A stretch of 64,000 bases of DNA, taken from Escarpia spicata. Taxonomy: Eukaryota; Annelida; Polychaeta; Sabellida; Siboglinidae. The stretch is taken from NCBI GenBank assembly GCA_963995525.1, contig OZ023207.1, positions 32,215,549 through 32,279,548 on the forward strand, read 5' to 3'. How positions within the stretch are numbered: the first letter of the stretch is position 1; the number at the start of each line of letters is the position of its first letter. The notes beneath the pieces were generated by a model. It was not told the DNA's origin. It worked only from the letters and a program-made list of their open reading frames with translations, and did no database searches. Made by a program: the position numbers and the translations under genes. Of this stretch, positions 36,101 to 46,334 are shown piece after piece.

Positions 36101-37362
36101 GTGTATGATGTGGCATTATAACAGTCGTTACACGTATATGATGTGGCATTATAAGTCGTTACACGTGTATGATGTGGCATTATAACAGTCGTTACACGTG
36201 TATGATGTGGCATTATAACAGTCGTTACACATGTATGATGTGGCATTATAAGTCGTTACATGTGTATGATGTGGTATTATAACAGTCGTTACACGTGTAT
36301 GATGTGGCATTATAACAGTCATTACATGTGTATGATGTGGCATTATAAGTCGTTACACGTGTATGATGTGGCATTATAAGTCGTTACACGTGTATGATGT
36401 GGTATTATAACAGTCGTTACACATGTATGATATGGCATTATAACAGTCGTTACATGTGTATGATGTGGTATTATAACAGTCGTTACATGTGTATGATGTG
36501 GCATTATAAGTCGTTACACGTGTATGATGTGGCATTATAAGTCGTTACACGTGTATGATGTGGTATTATAACAGTCGTTACACATGTATGATATGGCATT
36601 ATAACAGTCGTTACATGTGTATGATGTGGCATTATAAGTCGTTACACATGTATGATATGGCATTATAAGTCGTTACACGTGTATGATGTGGTATTATAAC
36701 AGTCGTTACACGTGTATGATATGGCATTATAACAGTCGTTACATGTGTATGATGTGGTATTATAACAGTCGTTACACATGTATGATGTGGCATTATAACA
36801 GTCGTTACACGTGTATGATGTGGCATTATAACAGTCGTTACACATGTATGATGTGGCATTATAACAGTCATTACACGTGTATGATTTGGTATTATAACAG
36901 TCGTTACACGTGTATGATATGGCATTATAACAGTCGTTACACGTGTAAATCAGCTTCTGAATCGAAGGGATATATTTATGAGATACAAACGAGCATTCAA
37001 CATGTCACAAGTGCTCCTATAATATTATTAGTTGTTTAATTAAAACCAAATATATTCTGTAAATCTTTCAGCTTGATTGGTAAACTAATAAAAAAAAAAT
37101 TGTATTACAAGGGTAGTCCATTGCCTTAAGCTGCACCTTGTAAATGATGGACTATTAATGTTAATTATTATCATTAAACAAGAAGCTGACTCGAGATCAG
37201 TCCTGTTACACGGGTCTATCAGCGCCAATACCTTGCTTCTTTTTGTTTCGCTCATTCATGATGTGTCGTTTGAGGGCCTGATACATGGAACACGTCATCT
37301 TGGGCCTCTCTATCATTGAGGTCGGCATGATGCATCAACCTCCCAACTCTTCTAGGCAGACC
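15162..37362 (-). CDS. GPS2: GPS2, G protein pathway suppressor 2 (nine coding exons)
   Basis: GPS2 is a subunit of the nuclear NCoR/SMRT-HDAC3 corepressor complex. Coding exons, in gene order: 37328-37232 (exon itself from 37362), 30311-30208, 28068-27944, 27141-27006, 25088-24932, 21920-21678, 20328-20237, 18428-18312 and 15239-15162. All junctions keep phase and sum to 1149 nt, 382 residues (human 327). The N-terminus MPTSMIERPKMTCSMYQALK and the following charged helix (KEKELRRKKEAEDSLTLEQT; KHELFSRLKKVLHHEDESRK) match the conserved N-terminal coiled coil. The rest is P/Q/Y/G-rich low-complexity sequence with repeated GGKYP motifs, and the protein ends PQQYY-stop. An acceptor directly upstream of the ATG (CATTTCAG) suggests a further 5' UTR exon. 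Every large intron is filled with tandem arrays or LINE/SINE insertions. Family call firm; exon ends inferred by eye. Confidence 0.9.
15290..15735 (+). pseudogene. LINE reverse-transcriptase C-terminal fragment
   Basis: Frames with several breaks give MTYGTETWTLTNQAKKELAA, MERSMLKITYRERKT, IRRQKWTWAGHIRTR and a run with RPSPNHRTLWLHNDGDE. This is the end of the LINE family whose endonuclease start reads GTWNVRTM. It is 5'-truncated, with stops. It lies in the last GPS2 intron, opposite to GPS2, and its 3' end runs straight into the 42-bp array. Confidence 0.75.
15751..16751. repeat. 42-bp tandem array, about 24 copies
   Basis: The unit holds ACAGTTGTGGGCTGGTTTAC, then TACAAGCAGGCACACTATCATT. 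Blocks of variants (TCATT, TCGTT, AGCGTT; TACTACAAG, TTGCTACAAG) form a layered pattern. Being a multiple of three, it gives long frames on both strands (up to 414 codons) that are artefacts. Confidence 0.95.
17100..18095 (-). mobile_element. tRNA-headed SINE with internally amplified 43-bp segment
   Basis: At 18062-18095 the minus strand reads GGTTCGATTCCACCTGCCAC, a tRNA B box. The flanking GGTGAATTAAATTAT recurs at 63228, at the end of the SINE at 62871-63260. The left part (about 17150-17290) matches that SINE's 3' body (GGACTCAC, AAGTAAA, CAGGG) in reverse. Between them lies the 43-bp array. Confidence 0.6.
17294..18020. repeat. 43-bp tandem array, about 17 copies
   Basis: The unit holds GTGTCCCTGGCATAGACACC then AGATAGAAGGGACCAACGG and CTTA. 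The part AGACACCAGATAGAAGGGACC is the reverse complement, with one or two changes, of GGTCCCTTTTATCTGGTGTCTG in the single-copy SINE at 63038-63062, which indicates origin from SINE sequence. Confidence 0.9.
18543..20085. repeat. 45-bp tandem array, about 34 copies
   Basis: The unit holds AAGGTCTGACAGTTGTTATC, ATAAGATCATGTCAGTGTAA and ACTAC. It fills most of the GPS2 intron between the exons at 18428 and 20237. The 444-codon open frame is an artefact of the 15-codon period. Confidence 0.95.
20358..20850. repeat. 71-bp tandem array, 7 copies
   Basis: The unit starts AGAACAACCAGAAGAGAACC and continues ACGATAAGATGACAGC, ATTATCTATAACAGATATG. The period of 71 was checked on two copies (20371, 20442). 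It lies in a GPS2 intron about 30 bases behind the exon at 20237-20328. Confidence 0.95.
20860..21670. other. GPS2 intron, no feature seen
   Basis: This is AT-rich unique-looking intron DNA with no repeat or coding exon that I can support. Confidence 0.5.
22165..24783 (-). pseudogene. CR1/L2-clade LINE, 5'-truncated, broken
   Basis: Minus-strand pieces in order: an endonuclease-RT linker (24758-24183, with HAPWRTVSTQTNLTHPWY), the RT core (23563-22829, with GVPQGSVLGPLLFSLYV and FADD) and the C-terminal domain (22813-22550, with SFAVAAATLWNTLPNYIKS and LKTHLF). Stops and frame changes separate them. An AT-rich 3' region runs to about 22165. It is inserted in the GPS2 intron between exons at 21920 and 24932 in the same orientation as GPS2. 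The catalytic FADD and the PQG loop are intact, but a full-length ORF is absent. Confidence 0.85.
25140..25606 (+). mobile_element. LINE 3' tail fragment ending in (ATT)n
   Basis: The AT-rich stretch ends in AATAAAGTTAATTATTATTA, typical of CR1/L2 tails with terminal trinucleotide repeats. It is truncated and has no RT sequence. A reversed SINE begins directly at its end. Confidence 0.5.
25607..25886 (-). mobile_element. tRNA-headed SINE, reversed
   Basis: The reverse complement starts GGAGCGCAGTGGTGCAGTGG, has the box TTCGTTCACTCTACG and ends ATTACCTTTACC, collinear with the SINE at 4489-4812. The B box is mutated (CCGGTTTTTAATCC), so the copy is dead. Confidence 0.8.
25966..26142. repeat. 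21-bp tandem array, about 8 copies
   Basis: The unit is TGTTCACTCGCCTCTCTTGT plus A, nearly identical in all copies. It lies in a GPS2 intron. Confidence 0.95.
26337..26515 (+). mobile_element. SINE fragment
   Basis: It has GGTGGCATAGTATTAAAATA (A-box region), a mutated B box GGGTTTGAATCC and the body GAATGAGTACCTGGCTATAG, matching the SINE at 4489. Its end merges into the 28-bp array. Confidence 0.75.
26533..26895. repeat. 28-bp tandem array, 13 copies
   Basis: The unit is CTGAGGACACTATTTCTGTG plus ACACATCA with C/T changes. It starts where a SINE fragment ends. CTGAGGAC also occurs in the SINE 3' body (CCCTGAGGACTGGATACTG), so SINE origin is possible but weakly supported. Confidence 0.9.
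27160..27920. other. GPS2 intron, no feature seen
   Basis: This is an AT-rich intron between the exons at 27141 and 27944. I see no repeat structure or coding exon. Confidence 0.5.
28180..28440. repeat. Dispersed repeat (second copy)
   Basis: It shares GGTTTCCCAAAACATA, ACAGAAAAATAATAATT and GTGTCCCAAAACATACGG with 3250-3445. Its right edge passes without a break into the 17-bp array. Confidence 0.65.
28440..29012. repeat. 17-bp tandem array, about 33 copies
   Basis: The unit is GTGCCCCAGTAGATACG with AGTTACG variants. The first units (GTGTCCCAAAACATACG, GTGTCCCAGTAGATACG) are intermediates between the neighbouring dispersed repeat and the array monomer. Confidence 0.95.
29020..30190. other. 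GPS2 intron with degraded repeat sequence
   Basis: No exon is seen. The string CCGCAGGGTTTCCCCAGCAG at about 29558 and the later CAGGGGGAGGGCCCCCAGAC at about 30058 look like pieces of a dispersed element, but I could not delimit it. Confidence 0.35.
30872..36945. repeat. 33-bp tandem array of about 6.1 kb in GPS2 intron 1
   Basis: The unit is GTATGATGTGGCATTATAAC plus AGTCGTTACACGT, about 180 copies. Main variants are GCTTTATA for GCATTATA, ATATGG for ATGTGG, and a 2-bp-shorter form (TATAAGTCG). Nearly every copy has the palindrome CACGTG. Variant-rich copies cluster in two blocks (about 32.77-34.05 and 35.51-36.79 kb) that are near-identical at an offset of 2746 bp, so a higher-order duplication is present. 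Long frames on both strands (up to 636 codons) are artefacts of the 11-codon period. Confidence 0.97.
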
Positions 37363-37619
37363 CTGAAATGAGTTACATAATCGATATTTGATAATAAGAA
37401 AGGCATTACATGACCATGACAGGCCCCATCAACAACAATGTGAGAATGGCATTTAAGCAAAGGATAATTAAGCTTGTTATCAATTATCTTATTATTACAG
37501 TGTTATTAATTAAGAGTTAACACAAAATTTAGTATATATAACATTTCTGCGCAATATGAAATCGCGATTACAATAACTATGGTCTTTCTAAGCAGCACAG
37601 TCCATTACTATGCTAGCAT

Positions 37620-38990
37620 GTATGGCTATTTCAGCCCATGTGAGCGCAAACGGTTTGCTGTTCAATGGTTGTGAAAACGGTTCGTTGAGACCATAGGCCA
37701 AACCCATCGTGGGCGAAAACATCCTCCACCCACTAGACTAGCAAAGGCGAAAACATCATTTCTAAAATATTAACATCTCATTTGTTGTGAGTGTCACTGT
37801 GTGTCACTCAGTCTCAGTGTGTGTACTGTGTCTGGTGTCAGTGGTGAGTGTCTGTCACTGACAGGCCCTGCGTTACCGCATCGCGCTCGTAAAATGTGCG
37901 ATATATTGGCGTATGTTGATGCAAACTGGGGCGTTATTTATGGGATAATGTTGAATAATGGAACTAACGCACTGACTGAGGGAGTCGGATGTTTCGGCCC
38001 CCAACAGGTTCGGCTCATGGGGCTGAACAATCCATTCGCGCAACCGGTTAACCGTGACCTGCTTGCATTCGCGTGGGCAGAATCAACCATTTCTGTAAGC
38101 GGTGTCGGCGCCACACTTCAACTCGGCGGTAAAGTGGGCCGAAGCAATCGTTTCTGTAACTGGTGTCGGTGGGCTCTACGGGCCGAACCATCCGACCTGC
38201 TTCTGTTTAGAAAGCTGACTTTTGCGACCTTAGTTGCTGTGGAAATCGAAGTATTTGATTTGATAAATGTTTAAATAATTCTTATATTGCATGCAACTAT
38301 TTTTACTTGCATATTTTCAGTAAATATTAGATATTTACACATAATGTTTCAATGTATAGCTTGCAATAATAATTATATTTATTCTGGAAAGGAGACACAT
38401 TCGTTATCATCATACAGCCCTTGAAACATCGTTACAATAGAGCTGTGAAATGTAAAATAACACCTCCATTAATGCGTCTTTGAAAAGTGTGGTCACGCAT
38501 TTTATGTGTTTTATCCACATCAACTATATAAAAGGAGTGAGCACATTGCATGTGCTCACATCTTGTGATCCGTTACCGTGTTTGTTTAGCTTACTGCGAG
38601 GATACTTTGCAACAAACAAACAAATATCACACATACAAGCAATTCAGGTAAGAGTGCGAGTTCAAACAAATAAACCAACAAACAATAAAGAGGTGGTAGG
38701 TAATTTATTGTAAAACATCAAAAACAATCTTCAAACGCAACGGGCCGAATCAAACGCATGGGCTGAGGCAGGACTGAGGTGACCGCTGCTTTGATAATTA
38801 TCAATGGGCCGAAACATCCGACACCACACATCAAATTTTCGGTGAAGTGGGCTGAAACATCCGTCCCTGCAAAGCGGATTTTTGTTACGTGGGCCGAACC
38901 ATCCATCGGCGTGGGCTGAAACATCCGGGCCGAACCATCCGTTTGCATGGGCCGAACACATCGGGGGCGAACCATCCGGGACCCCTGACT
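37620..38990. mobile_element. Candidate non-autonomous DNA element with many short repeats
   Basis: Words of the type GGATGTTTCGGCCC occur at the left (about 37990-38180) and their reverse complements (GGGCCGAAACATCC, GGGCCGAACCATCC) at the right (38740-38990). The layout resembles a DNA transposon with subterminal repeat clusters in inverse orientation. Terminal inverted repeats and a target duplication were not resolved. The 157-codon frame at 37801-38274 crosses these repeats and is probably not a gene. Confidence 0.4.
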
Positions 38991-39850
38991 GAGGTATAAA
39001 AGTTAGGCAAAACTCGTTATATTTATAAATAATAAATTTATTTTAATTAAGGCAAAATCGAGGTGGGTTCGGATTCTTCACAAGTCCTAATTTTTCTTCT
39101 TCCTTTTTCTTGAAGCAAGACACTAATTGTTTACCTATCAAAACATATGTGTGACATTTCGTCAAAAAACCTGTCCACTCTGTTCAGATTAAAATACATT
39201 ACCAAAGAAATGGATTTATGCTTCCAAATTATATGAAAACATATTTATTATCGCTCACTGTCACCCTGCACGAACGCAATACGCGCAAAATAACGTACAG
39301 ACCAAAACACCGCATAGGAATTTCAAATATATATTACACACTTTCTGAATCCCTACCTTCAGAAATGTATTAATAATACCCGTCACAATGACAACAACAT
39401 ACACCCAGTTTTATAATTTTATAGTTATCTGTGACCTAGATTATTCAGGTTCCGTGATGTGGCGCCACCGATGCCTTGCATGGGGTCAGACCAGTATAAA
39501 TGTTATTTCCGGGTTGATGGCAATTTCAATGACAAAGGTGACAGTTTTTGTTATTAAAAACGACTAATGTTGTGTACCGTCTAAGAAAATCTGTACTTCA
39601 TTGTAACCAATCACAACGGTGCGAAAATGCTTCAGAATGGGATTATGCACTGACGTGGAAAAAGAAGATATTGCGAAAACAATTAAATTTGCCTATAATT
39701 AATTTGACTACTCTGAAAATTAACTCTCGGGTACTAACCATTCTATGAATAACATTCCACTGTCACCGAGTTATTATCATTAACAAAAATGCTGGATTTG
39801 CACGCGCACAGAAGATTGTTTCATGAAGTATTCAGAATCAGAAATAAATA
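38991..39850. other. Upstream flank of GPS2, no gene seen
   Basis: This is mixed AT-rich sequence. A GPS2 5' UTR exon and promoter may lie somewhere between 37.4 and about 41 kb, but nothing in the sequence marks them clearly. Confidence 0.3.
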
Positions 39851-39859
39851 AAATTAGAA

Positions 39860-40470
39860 ACTTTCATTTTTCATATCCAAGAATCATGTTAAATTACCTG
39901 GTAGAGGCTTTCGTTGACGTGTCACGCCGACTTCATCAGTACCTATGACGCTGAATGACGTCATCGTACACGTGAGGCAGTTCGTAATTGCCCTCGTCTC
40001 TGTTGATGGGTGTTTTGGTTTTTCTGATCCAGATGGCTTCTTTGATCTGCCGAATCCTTCTGTTGGATTCTTTGTCTACAATTTTCACTCCCTCCCAGTC
40101 TATGATAGGTTTTCAGTTGTCGTATGGTCTGTAAGGGCGGATTTATTGATGGTAGACATCAATCTTTTTTTTCCGCTCCTTGTGTATTTCTCATTTTTCG
40201 TGTTGTCTACATCCTTTCTGTGTTCCTCCAGTCTTGTTTTGAGTAGTCTTCCTGTCTCCCCAATGTACTCAGCACCACAATTTTTGCACGGTATTTGGTA
40301 CACCAATTCGCCCTGTTCTTCTAGCTGTACTGTACTGCCTCACGTGTACGATGACGTCATTCAGCGTCATAGGTACTGATGAAGTCGGCGTGACACGTCA
40401 ACGAAAGACTCTACCAGGTAATTTAACATGATTCTTGGATCTGAAAAATGAAAGTTTCTAATTTGAAAAC
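39860..40470 (-). mobile_element. Penelope-like element relic with GIY-YIG end and inverted flanks
   Basis: On the minus strand 40306-40100 encodes YQIPCKNCGAEYIGETGR, the GIY-YIG endonuclease core as found at the C-terminus of Penelope-like retroelements. After a frame break (about 40110) come VKIVDKESNRRIRQIKEAIW and ENYELPHVYDDVI-like residues, typical of the same C-terminal region. About 100 bases beyond it (39860-39960) are repeated inverted at about 40335-40445. The RT domain is missing, so this is a 5'-truncated copy with its flanking repeat. Confidence 0.8.
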
Positions 40471-40479
40471 GAACTATCC

Positions 40480-41270
40480 TGAAGAATGTTCAGTAATCAA
40501 AGAATCAGAAATAGTTCTGTTTTTTGAAACTCCTGTTAAGGTTGCAAGCAGTTAAGTCGCATACATGGCACCCACTATAGCTATGCATTCGATTATCGTT
40601 ATACAATTTTTAGAGCGTAAATAAAAAAACAATGTTCCAAAATTAAATATATCCCCTCAAAATGTCGCACGTGAATTTATTTATTTAGATAATTATTTAT
40701 AGAATTATATTTAGTAGTTTAGAAATCTCGTAAACTACTCGTAATCTCACACGATTTGGGGGTTTAATGTTTGTTAAATTATGTTTGCAAATTACTGTTT
40801 AGTACCAGCAATGTGAATTTCATTATGCTTGCGTGTATTAAGGCTATGGATGTTTGTATTTGTAATTATGCTCATGTTTTGTAAGTATATAGGCAGGTAA
40901 TTTATTGTGTATGAATTCATTTATAACACAATTTCTGTTCCTGCATGTCGTGCTTGCACAGCGACCTTTTAATGTAATATAGCTGTAGTAATGTATTATA
41001 AGGCACGATTTTTATTCTCAAATGCAGTTTCTGTTTACGTATGTTTAACATTCCGAATATCCTCGCGCGTAAATTTCTTTTTTATATCTTTTCTGGGTGC
41101 TACCTTCTACTAATTTAAATGTGGATCCGAAGAAAATCCCAGACAATTAAACTTACCATGTTTTCTACAACCTAGGCGTCGGGTGTTAAACGATGATTTC
41201 AAATGAGGACAGAGACAGTGCTCGCTACTACACAATGAAGCTGATGCGTGTTGATGTACACTGTAGTTTT
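40480..41270. other. AT-rich intergenic DNA, nothing supported
   Basis: I found no gene, array or recognisable element between the Penelope relic and the TG microsatellite. Confidence 0.5.
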
Positions 41271-41287
41271 ACATTTACATTACATGA

Positions 41288-41968
<681 letters not shown>

Positions 41969-42385
41969 TGTGTGTGCGTGTGTTCTTGCGCGCGGGCGTG
42001 GGTGCATGCTTGTGTGGGTGGGTGAGTGCGTGCGTGCATGGCTGGGCCTCTCTATGACATGATTCGCAATGTGTCGGCGGCATGGCGCAAACCCAACGCC
42101 GATGACGATGTTTTCGTGTTGTTGTTGCATGTTACAAGACCTTTGTACCGAGACAGTGTAACTAAAGACTGCCTCATACACACTGTATGTATCCGGGTTG
42201 AGACAGTCACAGGAAGAACACTTACATAGGGCCTACGTACCACCAGACAGCACATACAGTTTCTTGGAGTAATATGTGAGTAACATCAACATGTTGTCCA
42301 TGCAGTCGTTGTTAGTTTATTGAGCCTGTCCAGTCGTTGTTAGTTTATTGAGTCTGTCCAGTTGTTCAGTTATTGTGAATTGTTC

Positions 42386-42480
42386 AATGGGGCGCGCCAG
42401 TGTAGTGTTTAGAACACCATACTCTCAGTCGAAAGAACACGGCTTAATCTCCTTGCTGCCGTCTCTGAAGCTGGTGCAAT
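42386..42480 (+). mobile_element. SINE head fragment
   Basis: GGGGCGCGCCAGTGTAGTGT then TAGAACACCATACTCTCAGT and GAAAGAACACGGCTTAATCT resemble the tRNA-like head of the SINEs at 4489 and 25886. The body is missing. Confidence 0.5.
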
Positions 42481-42529
42481 ATCGTTCATATTCCATTCAC
42501 GTTACCCCAGTTTACTCTGCCGGAGCACG

Positions 42530-43270
42530 GAAATGATCAAAACAGCAGCGACACGTTTGATATATAATATGTTGTCTAAAATTAAAGTTAATATCAGAGA
42601 TTACTCCTAGATTCCGCGCCGAGGTTGCTCCATGGTGCGATATATACTGACTCAAAATAAGCGTTGGAGAAAAACATTCAGTTTGCCATGCTGCATTGGA
42701 GTACCAATGATGAGAAATTTAGTTTTACTTGCATTTAGTTTTAATTTGTTGCCAGTCATCCAGTGGAAGATATCTTGGAGGCAATCGTTAAGTTGGTTAA
42801 GGGAGCGATTTGTATCCGGGTAGCCAAAGAAATGTAGATATGTGACTGTGTATCGTCAGTGTAAAGATGGTGATCCAAATTATGACTTGCAGCTCCCAAT
42901 CTTAATGGTTTGGTATCTATTAGTTAGGTATGAAGAAAACCAGCTCAGAGCTATACCACATATGCCGTACCACTTTGATAAACGTTTAATTAGAAGGTTA
43001 TTATAAATGGTAATAAAGGCGGCAGATAGATCAAGTAAGGTTAAGGCAGTTACTTTACCATTACCAATGATTAAGTTAATATCATTATGTACTTTTAAAA
43101 GAGCCGTTTCTGTTGCATGAAACTGTTTATATGCTGATTGTAACACATTAGTTAGAACATGTGTGCAAATGTGAGACCTTTGACGGGTTGCTACAACATT
43201 TTATAGTATTTTAGAAATAAAGCTAAGGTTAGAAATAGGTATATAGCTATTTAGGTCTTGTTTTTGTCCT
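42530..43270 (-). pseudogene. CR1/L2-clade LINE RT fragment
   Basis: On the minus strand 43146-42880 encodes QSAYKQFHATETALLKVHND, TLLDLSAAF and ALSWFSSYLTNRYQ, RT motifs of the CR1/L2 group. Further downstream, after stops, is IFHWMTGNKLKLNASKTKFL. The first catalytic Asp region has decayed (SAAFITIYNN instead of SAAFDTIDHN). Neither a 5' nor a complete 3' end is seen. Confidence 0.8.
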
Positions 43271-43301
43271 GATGCTGTTCTGAAAATTTAGGATTTCGTT
43301 G

Positions 43302-46300
43302 CACCCCCCCCGCCAACATAGGTTTCTTGATATTTTCTTTTTAATTGAATTATAAACTAATAATTTCCAAACATTAACCAAATATTAGGGTGTCCGTTCT
43401 GTAAGAAAAACGATGTTTATCACGAGTGATTGGCAAACATTCTCAGAAATAGGTAAAATCACGAAATATGCCATAAATAACATAATTTTACTTGAATCTC
43501 ATTATAAATTCACAGGTAGATACATAAGTGAATGTACAACAGCACTGTAACACAAAATGTTTAACTTTCAATCATTAATATGATACGTTCGGTCATTTTG
43601 TGTAAACAATTTCTCATTTTTTTAATTTGTTTCACACTCATACCCATAGTATATTGACCCGATAATTTCATATCAGTATGTTCCCATATCCATGTACTAT
43701 CACTTTGTAGCGGGGGAATTACCATGAAGACAAACACGGTTAAATGATGACTATCATTTATTGTGTTGATAATCTAAAATACAAAGTAAAACAAAAACCT
43801 GCAACATAATAACATATGATTAGGACCAGTGCAACAATGGATACAAATGATCATCCAGGCTGAACTTGTCTAGATTTGCAAGTACATGTAAGTATAATTG
43901 CTAACAACGATTAGAAATCAACTTAATTAAACACACTTATCCTATCAAGTTACCCACTACACTGGGCGTTAATAGCCCTTCAGTAGAAACTACTCTGCTA
44001 ACTCAATGGGCAGTCCGTCTATCCACTGACAGTCAACATGCTGTCCCTACTCCCTAGGGAATAACGATACCCTACACCGCTGCAGACACATCACACAGCC
44101 TACTATGCCAACATCTCGGCAGGGAACATATCAACACAATGATCTCCTATTGAGTATTAAAGACTCACACTAATTACTAGATTAGGAACCATGCAATTGT
44201 GTAGATAGTGCTTCCTTATCCCAAACAGTGGAATTTAACCTGTGTATATCATAATACAAACATCTGTAAGTGCTGGGGGAATTCCGCCCACACTGTCAAC
44301 ACAGACCAATTAACTGACCTTCCTACGGGGAACTTAAAAGTAACATTAATAGCAAGTATTTGGATATAATTACATAAATCTGCTGTCAGTTATATCTCGG
44401 TGCAATCCACCCACCTTACATCTTCATTTGTGTTTTTCACTCTGTTAAAACACGAAACCTCGTGAGAAAACACTGGAGTGCTATGTCTGTCCAGCTTCTC
44501 TCGGAATCTCTGTGATGGCGTCTCTTAATAATCCCGGCTTAGTGACCGGGGTATGACCCTCGCTTGGTGACTGCTGGGGAAATTGACACCACAGGGGAAG
44601 AGAACCTAATGGCTTTCCCAGGTAGCATATGCTACACTGGCGACATGTGGTCTAACTGCTTAGTAGCTCAGAAGTAAAACCAATAGAAAAAAGTACATAC
44701 CGGTTTGGTATAATAATATAGGTTAAAATTAATAATAATAATAATTTACTTATTGCTCAGTAACCCTGCCGGTTACAACTTGGAAGAAGAATTGGCTAGA
44801 AATATTCCGTATTAATGAAGATATCATCACATATGTAACCCTACCCCAAAATCGAGAAAATGGCGGGAAATGACAAATCGTCACACAATATGCTCTGTTG
44901 TAATGGTGACCATCAAGTGTAGCATCAACGGAACTGGTTGCTAAAATATCTGACTCGATCAAAACATCTCGCAAACCTGCGCTACCAAAGCGACGCCTAT
45001 AGTGACTGCCATGAAGTTGATGATGATGATATTATGCTAGGCACCCAAGCACAACACAACTCTCTCAAGCCTGCCATGCCGCTGTAACGCCAATGATTGC
45101 GAAACTAGACCGGTCACAACGACAGACATGGGAGTAGACCCACTGCTGTCAGAAGACGGCTCCAGTATGGAGTGATGTGATCTATGATGGCCCATGAAAC
45201 TGTTTGTCAGTTGGTGAACTTCATTAGAGAATTGATGATGTATTTTAAATTTGTTGTCATCATGACCATACTATTTGTGATTTGCCAAAAAACCTACTTA
45301 CGTTAACATAATTATGAACTCAATGCATGCATTTCATAATTACGCATTTATATGTCAAAAAGAGAAACATGTGTTATTAAATACATGTTAGACCGATTTG
45401 TATGTAATCACACTGAAAGTCTTTTACACGAACAACGCGAGCTATACCGACTGAAAGGACTTTGTGGTTTTGTTCGATAATGGGTAAGGTTACTAAAATC
45501 TCTATATAATTGTTTAAACATAACAATTATTCGTTCAGTAAGTTGAATAATTGACCATATAAACATAGACACCTGGTCTGTTGATATGTCATTTTATATA
45601 AGGCAGTATGTTAATGGTAATGTATGTGATTCCGTTTACCGATTATCGACTGAAAAACTGTGTATTTCTTACTTTATATGGGCGAAAAATTAATTGTATA
45701 CACCTGACTGATGGTAAAATATTGCTTTGCATTATGGTATGACCAACTACGTGAGATTATAAGATGATTAACAAATAAATGGTTGATTTAGAGCATATCG
45801 TGTGACGATTTGTCATTTCCCGCCATTTTCTCGATTTAGGGTAGGGTTACATATATGATGATATCTTCATTAATATTGAATATTTCTCGCCAGTTCTTTT
45901 TCCAAGTGATAGTACATGGCTATGGGAACATATTGATATGAAATTATCGGGTCAATAAAATACTATGGGTATGAGTGTGGAACAAACGGAAGCACTACGC
46001 ATATATATTTTAATGAAAAAAATGAGAACTTTTTACACAAAATGACCGAACGTATCATATTAATGATTGAAAGTTAAACATTTTGTGTTACAGTGCTGTT
46101 GTACATTCACTTATGTATCTACTCGTGAATTTATAACGAGATTCAAGTAAAAGTATTTTATTTACGGCATATTGTGTGATTTGAACTATTTCTGATAATT
46201 TTTGTCAACCACTCGTAATAAATGTCGTTTTTCTTATAGAACGGACATCTTAATTTTTGGTTAATATTTGAAAATTATTAGTTTATAGTTCAATTAAAAA

Positions 46301-46334
46301 GAAAATATCAAGAAACCTATATTGGCGGGGGGTG
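43302..46334. mobile_element. Foldback element with about 0.5-kb inverted arms
   Basis: The left arm (43302-43705 plus 44782-44896) and right arm (45790-46334) are inverted copies. Both start with a C/G run (CACCCCCC / GGGGGGTG), then GCCAACATAGG / CCTATATTGGC, and match through to AGAGCATATCGTGTGACG. The 0.9-kb centre (44900-45790) has no recognisable gene. The left arm is split by the solo LTR. No target duplication was found at the outer ends. Confidence 0.8.
43706..44777. mobile_element. Solo LTR, 1072 bp, with 4-bp target duplication
   Basis: The insert begins TGTAGCGGGGG and ends GGTTACA, the TG...CA form of an LTR. It is bounded by ACTT at 43702-43705 and ACTT at 44778-44781. The intact opposite arm of the foldback element has the empty site (ATCACTTGG in reverse), which proves the insertion point. 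No internal retroelement genes are present, so the copy arose by LTR-LTR recombination. A 4-bp duplication fits Gypsy- or BEL-type elements. Confidence 0.85.

Noticed and set aside
37801..38274. 157-codon plus-strand frame as a gene
   Set aside because: It crosses the cluster of GGATGTTTCGGCCC-type motifs, has no splice context and no recognisable domain.
39945..40379. 144-codon plus-strand frame
   Set aside because: It is the antisense of the Penelope-like GIY-YIG region.
43290..43305. Target-site duplication for the foldback element
   Set aside because: The flanks TTTCGTTG and TAGCCAAC do not match, and the C/G run makes the exact ends ambiguous.
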